This document shows positions 1 to 7,566 of a stretch of 14,255 bases of DNA, one piece after another. The stretch comes from Roseitalea sp964606055. Lineage in GTDB: Bacteria > Pseudomonadota > Alphaproteobacteria > Rhizobiales > Rhizobiaceae. Location of the stretch: NCBI GenBank assembly GCA_964606055.1, contig CAZSFA010000071.1:1-14255 (forward strand), in the 5' to 3' direction. A program made the translations under genes and the position numbers. Numbering within the stretch: position 1 is the stretch's first letter; each line of letters starts with the position of its first letter. The notes below the pieces were generated by a model that was not told the DNA's origin, did not search any database, and was given only the letters and a program-made list of their open reading frames with translations.

Positions 1-112
1 CGCCGGCGGCATCCATGTCGCGCAGCATCATCTCGACCGAATAGGTCTCCGATGTCAGGTAGTCGGAGTTCTGGCCTGCGGTCCAGATGTTGTTGTAGGC
101 GTCGATGATCAT
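1..112 (-). CDS. Amidohydrolase-like protein, N-terminal 37 residues only
   Basis: Partial gene: only the start is in the window and the rest lies beyond the left edge. The start is ATG at 112, overlapping the stop of the upstream ATPase gene by 4 nt (ATGA), so it is the next gene of the same operon. The visible protein opens with MIIDAYNNIW and continues with a hydrophilic stretch ending in an MMLRDMDAAG-like segment. This resembles the first beta strand and first helix of amidohydrolase-2 (metal-dependent TIM-barrel) proteins, which typically begin IDxHxH and then have a helix such as LLxxMDxAGV. Here the two histidines of HxH are replaced (D4-A-Y-N-N8). The enzyme may therefore bind metal differently, or this may be another family. 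Within the operon, a hydrolase or decarboxylase acting on the imported compound would make sense. The family call rests on 37 residues and is tentative. Confidence 0.45.
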   Translation of the reverse strand, partial: MIIDAYNNIWTAGQNSDYLTSETYSVEMMLRDMDAAG

Positions 113-1122
113 GCCACGTTGGCTCCTTGTTGGATCTGTGCTTCGGGCGCGGGCAGGGGATTGTGACAGGCGACGAGCGCGCCCTGTTCGGTTCTCGTCA
201 GTGCCGGCGCTTCGGTTGCGCAGCGGTCGAGCGCGCGGCTGCAACGGCTGCGAAACGGGCAGCCGGCCGGCGGATGCAACTGGCTGGGCAAGTCGGCCGA
301 GGGCACCGCGGCGGCCATGCGCAACGTCTGGCGCGCCGCTTGCACATCGGGCTTGGGCGTGCTGGCGAGCAGCATTGCGCTGTAGGGATGAGCCGGAGAC
401 CGGGCCAGTTGCTCAGCGGATGCCAACTCGACGATGGCGCCGAAATACATCACTGCGATACGGTCCGAAATCGCGGTCACGATGCCGAGATCATGTGAGA
501 TGAAGACCAGCGTCAGCCCACGCTCGCGTTTGAGATCGAGAAGCAGGTTGACCACTTGCGCCTGGATTGAAACGTCGAGCGCCGAAATGGGCTCATCCGC
601 GACGATCAGTTCCGGTTCGGTTGCAAGGGCTCGCGCGATGGCAATGCGCTGGCGTTGACCGCCTGAAAAGGCGCTCGGCAGACGTTCGAGTGCATCGGCA
701 TCCAGGCCGACGGCCGTCATCAGCGCCTTGGCGCGCTGCGCACGTTCCGATTTGGGCGTACCGACATGGGCGAGCACGTCATCAAGCATCGCACCGATGC
801 GCCGGCTGGGATTGAGCGATGAATAGGGGTCCTGAAACACCATCTGGAAGCGCGGTCGCAATGCGCGCATTCCAGAGGGCGACAACGCCATCATGTCATC
901 GCCCGCATGCCCGATTGCTCCGCCGGACGGCTCCACCAGCCGCAGCATGGCGCGACCGAGCGTGGTCTTGCCCGATCCGCTTTCTCCTACGATTGCCAGT
1001 GTTTCGCCGCGCTCGACCTCAAGGTCCGTCGGATGCAGCGCCGTGATCTCGTGGCGAGCAAAGCCCTGACGCACGGGATAGCGCACCGTCAGCCCTTCGA
1101 TGGAAAGGATCGGTTCGCTCAT
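109..1122 (-). CDS. dppF: Dipeptide/oligopeptide-type ABC transporter ATP-binding protein (DppF/OppF-like)
   Basis: Second of two cytoplasmic ATPases that drive the importer encoded just upstream; 337 aa, normal for DppF/OppF. Visible motifs are Walker A GESGSGKTT (46-54), Q-loop FQDP (96-99), ABC signature SGGQR (153-157), Walker B LIVADEP (172-178) and switch histidine H210. The C-terminal region has the family's oligopeptide-specific tail with a cysteine set (C288, C294, C301, C319), as in Opp/Dpp ATPases. The start was placed at the ATG at 1122 because it overlaps the preceding ATPase stop by 4 nt (ATGA) and aligns with the family N terminus. The open frame continues upstream to 1248, but that part reads through the preceding gene and has no family character. 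The stop overlaps the start of the amidohydrolase-like gene. The transported substrate cannot be inferred from this subunit. Confidence 0.93.
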   Translation of the reverse strand: MSEPILSIEGLTVRYPVRQGFARHEITALHPTDLEVERGETLAIVGESGSGKTTLGRAMLRLVEPSGGAIGHAGDDMMALSPSGMRALRPRFQMVFQDPYSSLNPSRRIGAMLDDVLAHVGTPKSERAQRAKALMTAVGLDADALERLPSAFSGGQRQRIAIARALATEPELIVADEPISALDVSIQAQVVNLLLDLKRERGLTLVFISHDLGIVTAISDRIAVMYFGAIVELASAEQLARSPAHPYSAMLLASTPKPDVQAARQTLRMAAAVPSADLPSQLHPPAGCPFRSRCSRALDRCATEAPALTRTEQGALVACHNPLPAPEAQIQQGANVA

Positions 1123-2102
1123 GATGCCGACCCTTCGGTGCCTTCGGGGTGCCAGCACGCGGCACGTCCGACGCCAAACGGTTCCAGCGTCGGGCGATCC
1201 GAGCGGCAGCGGTCGCTCGCGCGCCGGCAGCGTGGCGCATAGGCGCATCCGGTTCCGCGCCGGTCAAAGCGCGGTGGCGCGCCGGCAATCGCGGTCAGAT
1301 AGCCGCGATCGTCCCGCTCGGTGGAAGCGGCGGTGATCAGATCGCGGGTGTAGGGATGGTGTGAGTTCGCAAACAGCGCCTCGACGGGAGCGCTCTCCAC
1401 GATACGGCCGGCGTAGATGACCATTACGCGGTCGGCAACGCCTGCAACCACACCCAGATCATGCGTGATCAGGATCATGCCCATGTTGCGCCGGCGCACG
1501 GCATCGGACAGCAGCGCCAGTATCTGCGCCTGAACGGTGACATCGAGCGCGGTCGTCGGCTCGTCGGCGATCAGAAGGCCGGGATCACATGCGAGCGCGA
1601 GAGCGATCATCGCCCGCTGGCGTTGGCCGCCCGAAACCTCGTGCGGATAAAGCCGTGCACGGCGTGCAGGTTCCGGCAGCCCGACCTCCGCGAGAAGCTC
1701 AACGGCACGTGCGCGCGCGGCCCGCCAACCGGTGTTGTCATGGACGACGATCGCCTCGGCGATCTGGTCGCCGATGGTCTCGCATGGGTTGAGCGCGGTC
1801 ATCGCGTCCTGAAAGACCATGGCAATGCCTTTGCCGCGCAGATCGCGCAGTTCGGCTGGCGACATGGCCAGCACGTCGCGATCCTTGAGGCGGATTTCGC
1901 CGTCGATTGCCGCGCCAGGCCCTTCATTCAGGCGCGCCAGCGCCATGGCCGTCGCCGATTTGCCCGACCCACTTTCGCCGACCAGCGCAACAATCTCGCC
2001 GGGCGCGACCGAGAAACTGATGCCTTCGACAGCACGCAGGCGGGCATCGGGCGCCCCGAACGCCACCGACAGCCCCTCCACTTCCAGCAGCGGTGCGCTC
2101 AT
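1119..2102 (-). CDS. dppD: Dipeptide/oligopeptide-type ABC transporter ATP-binding protein (DppD/OppD-like)
   Basis: First of the two ATPases of the importer; 327 aa, typical of DppD. Motifs seen are Walker A GESGSGKS (43-50), Q-loop FQD (97-99), signature SGGQRQR (157-163), Walker B LLIADEP (176-182) and switch H214. The C-terminal oligopeptide-family extension carries C286, C292, C299 and C316. The order within the operon (first ATPase gene after the permeases) and its heterodimeric partner immediately downstream fit DppD followed by DppF. The start at ATG 2102 overlaps the permease stop by 4 nt (ATGA). The frame stays open far upstream, to 3185, but that part lies antiframe within the permease gene and is not coding. 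Translational coupling with both neighbours is likely. Confidence 0.93.
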   Translation of the reverse strand: MSAPLLEVEGLSVAFGAPDARLRAVEGISFSVAPGEIVALVGESGSGKSATAMALARLNEGPGAAIDGEIRLKDRDVLAMSPAELRDLRGKGIAMVFQDAMTALNPCETIGDQIAEAIVVHDNTGWRAARARAVELLAEVGLPEPARRARLYPHEVSGGQRQRAMIALALACDPGLLIADEPTTALDVTVQAQILALLSDAVRRRNMGMILITHDLGVVAGVADRVMVIYAGRIVESAPVEALFANSHHPYTRDLITAASTERDDRGYLTAIAGAPPRFDRRGTGCAYAPRCRRASDRCRSDRPTLEPFGVGRAACWHPEGTEGSAS

Positions 2103-3112
2103 GAGCCCGTCTCCCTGCGTAGGCGGGGATCGGCCCAGCGATAGGTAAGATCGGTTGCCAGATTGACGAACACGTAGAGCGTTGCAATCACCAGCGCGGC
2201 ACCTTGGGCGACCGCGTAGTCGCGCGTCAGCACCGCATCGACCATCATCCGACCGATGCCGGGATAGCCGAAGACGACCTCGGCGATCACCGAACCGCCC
2301 AGCATGGCGCCGAACTGAAGGCCGATGACGGTCAGAATGCCAAGCGCGGCGTTGCGCAGGATATGGCGGAAGAAGATGCGACCGCCAGGCACGCCCTTCA
2401 TGCGCGCGGTGCGCACGAAGTCCATCGCCGAGGTCTCGATCACCCCCGATCGTGCCAGCCGCATCAGCATGCCCGAGGTGGTCAGTCCCACCGTCAGGGC
2501 GGGCAGTGTGAGATGGGTCAGCCACGGGCCGATCAGGTCCGGTCGGCCCAGGATGATGGCGTCGATCAGAACGAAGTTGGTGACCGCCTCGTAATCCACG
2601 CTCGACGGCAGGCGGCCAAAGGCCGGAAACCAGCCCAGCCACAGCGAAAAGACAAGGATCAGGATGATGCCGAACCAGAACCATGGCAGCGCGAACAGTG
2701 TCATCGCGACAAAGCGGAGCGCCGCGTCCAGAAACGTGCCCGGACGCGCGCCGGCCGCCAGCCCCGTCAACAGGCCGAACAGGACCATGACGATGAGCGA
2801 GGCCACCGCAAGTTCGATCGTCACCGGCAGCGTCTCGCCAACCATCACCGACACGTCCTTGCCCGTGATGAACGATCGTCCCAGATCGAGCATTGCCAGT
2901 TCGCGCAGGTAGATCAGGTATTGCTGCCAGAGCGGCTGGTCGAGGCCGAGTTGCGCGATCAACTGGTCGCGCAGGCCGGCGGTGGCAAATTGCGACGTCA
3001 GGAGGTCGACCGTCGAGCCGGGCAGGGCGCGCAGCGCAAGAAAGACGAGCGTTGCGACAACGAACAGCGTCACCGGCAGGAAGGCGATGCGTCGGATGAT
3101 CTCGGCGCTCAC
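2099..3112 (-). CDS. dppB: ABC transporter permease, DppB/OppB type
   Basis: Inner-membrane channel subunit of the dipeptide/oligopeptide-type importer; 337 aa, close to the usual DppB length. It begins with a hydrophobic helix (about 8-28), then the periplasmic region usual for DppB (with GLDQPLWQQY at 56-65), then a five-helix permease domain from about residue 95. The EAA coupling loop lies at 226-250, including ETSAMDFVRTARMKG, and is followed by the typical FGYPGIG segment (281-287). The start is GTG at 3112, overlapping the upstream permease stop by 4 nt (GTGA). No ATG gives a comparable fit. It works with the C-type permease encoded upstream and the two ATPases downstream. Confidence 0.92.
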   Translation of the reverse strand: MSAEIIRRIAFLPVTLFVVATLVFLALRALPGSTVDLLTSQFATAGLRDQLIAQLGLDQPLWQQYLIYLRELAMLDLGRSFITGKDVSVMVGETLPVTIELAVASLIVMVLFGLLTGLAAGARPGTFLDAALRFVAMTLFALPWFWFGIILILVFSLWLGWFPAFGRLPSSVDYEAVTNFVLIDAIILGRPDLIGPWLTHLTLPALTVGLTTSGMLMRLARSGVIETSAMDFVRTARMKGVPGGRIFFRHILRNAALGILTVIGLQFGAMLGGSVIAEVVFGYPGIGRMMVDAVLTRDYAVAQGAALVIATLYVFVNLATDLTYRWADPRLRRETGS

Positions 3113-3978
3113 GGACCCACCCCCGATTGCTGCCTGTCGCTAAGCTGATCGCCGCAGAACGAGACGGCCAGCGCAAAAACCGCAATGAACAGCCCGGGCA
3201 GAAGCGCCTGTTCGGGCGCGATGAAGATCAGTTCCTGACCCTCCTTGACCATGTAGCCAAGGTCCGGTGCCGGTGGGCGGACGCCAAGGCCGAGATAGGA
3301 AAGCGCTGCGGCCGTCAGCGCGGCGACGGCCACAACCGATGTCGCCTGCACCAGAAGCGGCCGGATGATGTTGGGTGCGACTTCGCGCACCATGATGTGA
3401 ACCGGCGCGAAACCGGCCGCTCGCGCCGCCAACACATAGTCGCGCGCCGCTTCGCCCGATGCCAGCGCACGCGCCAGCCGGGCGAAGATCGGCAGTTGCG
3501 AGACGGCGACCGCCAGCGTCAGGTTCAAAAGCGAGGGGCCGAGCGCGGCCAGCACGAGGATCGCCGCCAGGATCAACGGAAACGACATCAGGATGTCGAC
3601 CGCGCGCATCATGGCCCAATCGACGCGCCAGCCGCTGACACCGGAGATCAGCCCATAGGCGCCGCCGAGTACCAGCGCGATGAACACCGCGCCCAATGAG
3701 ACGATCAGCATCGGTTGCAGGCCGAACAAAAGACGCGAAAGCTGGTCTCGCCCGAACCCGTCGGTGCCCAGAAGGTGACCATCGGCGAACAGCGGCAGCA
3801 TGGGCGCGCTGACGCTGGCGATCGGGTCGAACGGGGCGATCAGCGGGGCGAACGCGGCAGCCACCAGAAACGCTGCCACGACGAGCCATGGCACAAGGCC
3901 AAGCCACCTGCCCAGTGACTGGGCAAGTCCTGCCATGCGGGCACGCGATCTGGCTTGCGTATCAATCGATTGGGCCAT
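3109..3978 (-). CDS. dppC: ABC transporter permease, DppC/OppC type
   Basis: Second inner-membrane permease of the importer; 289 aa, within the normal range. After a short cytoplasmic N terminus a helix spans about 29-47. The characteristic OppC N-terminal signature HLLGTDGFGRDQLSRLLFG follows (68-86), then five helices with the EAA loop at about 179-203 (YVLAARAAGF, then REVAPN). The start at ATG 3978 has an AAGGA Shine-Dalgarno sequence a few bases upstream. The frame is open back to 4125, but that extension crosses the preceding hairpin and the end of the binding-protein gene and looks non-coding. This C-type permease precedes the B-type permease, whereas dpp/opp operons usually have B before C. 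Confidence 0.92.
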   Translation of the reverse strand: MAQSIDTQARSRARMAGLAQSLGRWLGLVPWLVVAAFLVAAAFAPLIAPFDPIASVSAPMLPLFADGHLLGTDGFGRDQLSRLLFGLQPMLIVSLGAVFIALVLGGAYGLISGVSGWRVDWAMMRAVDILMSFPLILAAILVLAALGPSLLNLTLAVAVSQLPIFARLARALASGEAARDYVLAARAAGFAPVHIMVREVAPNIIRPLLVQATSVVAVAALTAAALSYLGLGVRPPAPDLGYMVKEGQELIFIAPEQALLPGLFIAVFALAVSFCGDQLSDRQQSGVGP

Positions 3979-3995
3979 GGGTCCTTGATCGTTGC

Positions 3996-4020
3996 GGCCG
4001 GGCGCGCGTGGCGCCCGGCC
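3996..4020 (-). promoter_or_regulatory. Intercistronic hairpin between binding-protein and permease genes
   Basis: A perfect 10-bp inverted repeat (GGCCGGGCGC / GCGCCCGGCC) with a 5-nt loop lies in the 58-nt gap after the solute-binding-protein stop and before the DppC start. There is no T-run after it in the direction of transcription, so it is not a standard Rho-independent terminator. Inference: it protects the upstream message or partly attenuates transcription, so that the binding protein is made in excess over the membrane subunits. Such hairpins are known in comparable ABC operons. Confidence 0.6.
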
Positions 4021-4036
4021 GATTGGCGCATCGCCG

Positions 4037-5647
4037 TCAGGCGACGTAGCGGGCGCCTTCGAGGAACGTGCGATAGGTGCCCAGCGCATTGGCGTTGACG
4101 CCTTCCAGATCGGCGCTGACCGCAACCGGCAGGAAGGTGTTCACCACGGCGGCGATCGGCATCATCTCGTCGGCCATGTAATTGTTGATCTCGACATAGA
4201 TCTGGCCGCGCGCTTCCGGATCGCCCTCGGCATTGGCCGCCACGATCAACTCGTCGAGCCGCGCCTGCTCGGGCAGGCCGCTTTGTGCGGTGATCTGGTC
4301 GGCGCCGGCCGTGCCGGTCATGAAGAGCGGCGAGAAACGGCCATCGGGATCGGGGAAGAACGCCGAGCGCTGCAGGAAGGCCAACTCATGCTGTTCCTTG
4401 TCGAACAGGCGTCCGTTGAACGTCCCGCCGTCGAGGTATTCGGTCGTCACATTCAGACCGATCTCATTGAGGCTGCGTTCGACGACCTGCCCAAGGCGCG
4501 GCCAGAAGCCGGTGTTCTCCGAGATCAGGCTCAACTCGGCACCGATGGCGCCTGCTTCCTCGAGAAGCGCGCGCGCGGCGTCAGGATCGTACTCGGAATG
4601 ACGCTGGTGCTCGGGCGCATATCCCTGCTCGGCCGCCGGCGTGATATAGCCGGGCACTTCGGCCTTGCCGAAGAACGCCTCGCGGACGACCGCCTCACGA
4701 TTGAGGCCCAGATTGATCGCGCGCCGGACGCGGATGTCGGTCAGAACGCCCGCTTCGCAGTTCATGGCGAGCATGGCCGAGATGAAGGCGGCCGACTGTT
4801 CGATGCGGATACCGTCCATCGCCTCGAGCCGATCGACGTTTGAATGCGGGATCAGGTTGGTGACGTTGAGATCGCCGCCGGCGAGCGCCGACATCTGCGC
4901 GACAGCCTCCGGGATCACCTGCATGACCATGCGGCCGACCTGCGGTGCGCCCTTGTAAAAGCCCTCGAAAGGCTCGAGCACGACGCGCTCGTTGGGCGTG
5001 ACGCTGGTGATGCGGAATGGACCGCACGAGGAGAAGTTCAGGCCGACTTCCTTGCCGTGCGCATCCAGCGCCGCCGGCGAGATGATCACCATGTCCGGCC
5101 GCGAAAGACGGCCCAGGATGGCGGCATCGGGCTGATCGAGAATGATGCGGAAGGTGCGGGCGTCCGGTGCCTCGAAGCCGGTCACGTTCGGGCCGCCCAG
5201 ATTGTCGAGCGCGAAGGACAGATCGGGCCGCGTGGTGTCGGTCTCGTCAAACATGCGCATGAAGGTGCGCAGGACGGCGGCCGAATCGATCGGCGTGCCG
5301 TCGTGGAAGGTCAGGCCCTCGCGGATGGTGAAGTCATAGACCGTGCCATCCTCGGACACCTCCCAGCTCTCGGCGACCGCCGGCTGCGGCAGCGGGTCGG
5401 AGAAGTCCATGTGCGTCAGGCCGCGCGCAACCGTGTCCATCACGTGAACGGTGTCGCCGAAGCCGACCCATGTGTGCGGCTCGAAATTGCCGACAAGGCC
5501 CGGCAGTGCGAACACCACCGTCTGCACGCCGTCCTGCGCTTCCACGCGCCAGGGCAGCATCGCGACCGCGCCGGTGATGCCAAGCATCTGAGCAAGACGC
5601 CGGCGGCTCATCACGGTCGGAGGATTGAAGTCAGTTCTTTTGGTCAT
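4037..5647 (-). CDS. ABC transporter substrate-binding protein, family 5, with Tat-type signal
   Basis: Periplasmic binding protein that captures the substrate for the importer encoded downstream; 536 aa, usual for family 5 (dipeptide, oligopeptide, nickel and related ligands). The N terminus has a twin-arginine signal: SRRRLAQ at 14-20, a hydrophobic stretch (21-33) and a likely cleavage after VEA at 37. The mature protein shows family-5 features, including a VARGLTH-like segment, an AESWEVSEDGTVYDFTIREG-type block and LTFHDGTPID. The start ATG at 5647 was chosen because GGGAG lies 7 nt upstream and the signal then begins at a normal distance. Upstream in-frame starts to 5728 would add a basic, unsupported extension. 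The 117-nt gap before it could hold a separate promoter. Ligand specificity cannot be told. Tat export suggests folding before translocation. Confidence 0.93.
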   Translation of the reverse strand: MTKRTDFNPPTVMSRRRLAQMLGITGAVAMLPWRVEAQDGVQTVVFALPGLVGNFEPHTWVGFGDTVHVMDTVARGLTHMDFSDPLPQPAVAESWEVSEDGTVYDFTIREGLTFHDGTPIDSAAVLRTFMRMFDETDTTRPDLSFALDNLGGPNVTGFEAPDARTFRIILDQPDAAILGRLSRPDMVIISPAALDAHGKEVGLNFSSCGPFRITSVTPNERVVLEPFEGFYKGAPQVGRMVMQVIPEAVAQMSALAGGDLNVTNLIPHSNVDRLEAMDGIRIEQSAAFISAMLAMNCEAGVLTDIRVRRAINLGLNREAVVREAFFGKAEVPGYITPAAEQGYAPEHQRHSEYDPDAARALLEEAGAIGAELSLISENTGFWPRLGQVVERSLNEIGLNVTTEYLDGGTFNGRLFDKEQHELAFLQRSAFFPDPDGRFSPLFMTGTAGADQITAQSGLPEQARLDELIVAANAEGDPEARGQIYVEINNYMADEMMPIAAVVNTFLPVAVSADLEGVNANALGTYRTFLEGARYVA

Positions 5648-5721
5648 TGCAGTTCTCCCAGAGTTCATGACTGTCCGAATACGCATATCGTGCGACGCTC
5701 GCCGGCGCCGTTCTCGTCTTG

Positions 5722-5737
5722 GGGCCATCGCAGGCCC
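5722..5737 (-). other. Small hairpin between atzH-like gene and binding-protein gene
   Basis: The 117-nt gap 5648-5764 contains a 5-bp perfect GGGCC/GGCCC stem with a 6-nt loop, next to a smaller CCGA/TCGG repeat (5736-5747). No T-run follows on the minus strand. No convincing promoter hexamers were found, although an AT-richer patch (about 5675-5692) is the most promoter-like part. It could slow polymerase between the enzyme and transporter halves of the operon, or be chance in GC-rich DNA. Confidence 0.25.
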
Positions 5738-5764
5738 GAGCCTTCGGTCGTTTTGGTGCTCCCG

Positions 5765-6157
5765 TCAGACAGTCTTTCCCAAAAGGCTCACATGGGCAGA
5801 GACAATGCGCCAGCCGTCCGGCGTGCGCATCATCGTCTTTGTCTCGCGGCCGGGCTGGTCGTGCCCGGCGCGTTGATACTCGGTGTTGGCGGTCGCAAAA
5901 TCGCGACCATAGGTCGTGATCACGGTGCGCATCAGATCGCGCTCGAACGGCCCGGTTGTCCGTGCCCGGCGGAACGCGCAAATCGCCTCCCAGCCGTACA
6001 GATTCTCGCCCACGCCGTAGCGGGTCGTCTCGGCCGCGTTCCAGAACAGGTCTTCAAGCACAGGGACGTCGTTTTCGGTCAGGGCTTTCTCATAGCGGTC
6101 AAACACCGCGCGCACTTCGGCAACGACATCGGGATCGTTGATTTCCTGCTCGGTCAT
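5765..6157 (-). CDS. atzH: AtzH/HpxZ-like small NTF2-fold protein (DUF3225 type)
   Basis: 130 aa; recognised as the AtzH / HpxZ family. AtzH of Pseudomonas sp. ADP is described as a decarboxylating amidohydrolase that turns 1,3-dicarboxyurea into allophanate, and HpxZ is part of the oxalurate locus of Klebsiella. Sequence features are an N-terminal helical part (VVAEVRAVFDRYEKAL), LFWNAAETTRYGVGENLYGW in the middle, and a C-terminal sheet ending TPDGWRIVSAHVS, all typical of this cone-shaped SnoaL-like fold. Tyr22 and Arg46, which I recall as the catalytic pair of AtzH, are both present at the same numbers. The start at ATG 6157 overlaps the amidase stop (ATGA) and has a strong GGAGGT upstream. 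It is the last gene of the enzyme block. The true substrate here is unknown. Confidence 0.85.
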   Translation of the reverse strand: MTEQEINDPDVVAEVRAVFDRYEKALTENDVPVLEDLFWNAAETTRYGVGENLYGWEAICAFRRARTTGPFERDLMRTVITTYGRDFATANTEYQRAGHDQPGRETKTMMRTPDGWRIVSAHVSLLGKTV

Positions 6158-7566
6158 GACAGCACCTCCGGCGGGACCGAAAAGCCACCCGCTTCCAACC
6201 GCACGGCCGCCGCCAGCACCTGATCCTCGCGATAGGGCCGGCCGATAATCTGCACCCCCACGGGAAGACCCGATTGCGCGCCGCGCATGGTCGTCACCGC
6301 GATCGGCACGCCGGTCAGCGTCAGCGCCTGCGTGAACATGCCGATTTCGAGACGGATCGCCAGGTCGCGGCCGGCAACGGTGTGACGATCCGCGCCGAGC
6401 GGGTAGGCCGGGCAGGGCGTGGCCGGTGCGATCAGCACATCGGCGGTACGATGCAGGCGCGCCATTTCGTCGGCAACCATGCGGCGGACCTGTTGCGCCT
6501 CGCGCACCCAGGCGGCAGGCAGCAGGGCGCCCGCTCGCAAGCGGTCGCGCACGAGCGGTCCGAATGGGTCAGGATTGCGTGCCAGCGCCGCACGATGCAA
6601 CTGACCGCCTTCGGCGTTGGTGATGACGAACGCGGCGGCGCGTCCGGCCTCGGCGCGCGTAAGATCGACCGTTGTCGCGGCGTCAAGGACGGCACAGGCC
6701 GCATCGACCGCGGTTTCGACATCGGCATCGAGCGGCGCGGCGAAATACCCGCCAAGCCGAGCGGCGCTTGGGGCCGCCATGTCGGGCAGTCGGTCGGCGA
6801 CGGGCTCGTCCGCCCGATCCGCCTGCACGGGATCGCGGCCGGAAATGCCCTGCAGCGCGTCGTAGGCCAGCGCCAGATCGGTCGCGTTGCCCGCAAACAC
6901 GCCCACATGGTCGAGACTGTCGACGAACGGATAGACGCCGTCGCGCGACAGTCGCCCATAGGTCGGCTTGAGGCCGGAGACGCCGCACAGCGCCGCCGGC
7001 ACGCGCACCGAGCCATTGGTGTCGCTGCCAAGGGCGATCGGGACGAGGCCGGCCGCAACCAGCGCCGCCGACCCCGACGAGGAGCCGCCGGGTGTCAGCG
7101 GATGATCGGATGCAACCGCGCCGCGCGGGTTGCGCGTCGAACCATCGCGATCATTGTCGCCGGAAAAGCCGTAGGCCAGTTCATCCATGGTGGTGGAGGC
7201 GACGAGGACGGCGCCGGCGGCTTCCAACTGTGCAATGGCGTCGGCGTCGCGGGCTGCGGGAGCGTTGTCGGCCGTCGCGGCGCTGCCGGCGCCCGTGACA
7301 TGGCCGGCGACATCGAAAAGATCCTTGGCCGCGAACGGCACGCCGGCCAGCGGGCCCAGCGCCTCTCCGGCCTGCCGCGCGGCATCAATTCTCGCCGCAT
7401 GGGCAAACGCCCGGTCGGCATGGGTTCGCGTGACCGCGTTCAGATCGGTCGCCCGCTCCATGCGCGCCAGCGTGTCGCGAACGACCGCGTTTGCGTCACG
7501 GCGTCCCGACCGGATGTCTTCGGCCAGCGCCGCGGCGGCCAGGGGCGGGCGCGCATGCATCGTCAC
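6154..7566 (-). CDS. atzE: AtzE-like amidase (amidase-signature family)
   Basis: 470 aa cytoplasmic amidase-signature hydrolase. The catalytic Ser-cisSer-Lys triad is visible: K81 in AAKDLFD, S162 in the GGSSSGSAA loop (160-168) and nucleophile S186 in GSDTNGSVRVPA. The overall pattern, the PATPCPAYP segment near 381 and the flanking small subunit match the AtzE/HpxY group. AtzE hydrolyses 1-carboxybiuret in cyanurate degradation and works as a complex with AtzG, a relic of the GatCA transamidosome architecture. The start is GTG at 7566, overlapping the upstream stop by 4 nt (GTGA). ATG at 7560, two codons later, is an alternative. No cyanuric acid hydrolase or allophanate hydrolase is in the window, so the substrate may be a different amide or ureido acid. 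Confidence 0.9.
   Translation of the reverse strand: MTMHARPPLAAAALAEDIRSGRRDANAVVRDTLARMERATDLNAVTRTHADRAFAHAARIDAARQAGEALGPLAGVPFAAKDLFDVAGHVTGAGSAATADNAPAARDADAIAQLEAAGAVLVASTTMDELAYGFSGDNDRDGSTRNPRGAVASDHPLTPGGSSSGSAALVAAGLVPIALGSDTNGSVRVPAALCGVSGLKPTYGRLSRDGVYPFVDSLDHVGVFAGNATDLALAYDALQGISGRDPVQADRADEPVADRLPDMAAPSAARLGGYFAAPLDADVETAVDAACAVLDAATTVDLTRAEAGRAAAFVITNAEGGQLHRAALARNPDPFGPLVRDRLRAGALLPAAWVREAQQVRRMVADEMARLHRTADVLIAPATPCPAYPLGADRHTVAGRDLAIRLEIGMFTQALTLTGVPIAVTTMRGAQSGLPVGVQIIGRPYREDQVLAAAVRLEAGGFSVPPEVLS

Noticed and set aside
2204..3148. 314-codon plus-strand frame opposite the B-type permease
   Set aside because: Q/R/H-rich composition typical of the complement of a membrane-protein gene; no start signals.
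3996..4020. Rho-independent terminator after the binding-protein gene
   Set aside because: The stem is strong but no T-run follows on the minus strand and the permease gene begins 18 nt later. A stabilising or attenuating hairpin fits better.
4844..6223. 459-codon plus-strand frame opposite the binding-protein and AtzH-like genes
   Set aside because: It spans two real genes and their intergenic gap on the other strand and shows no family features.
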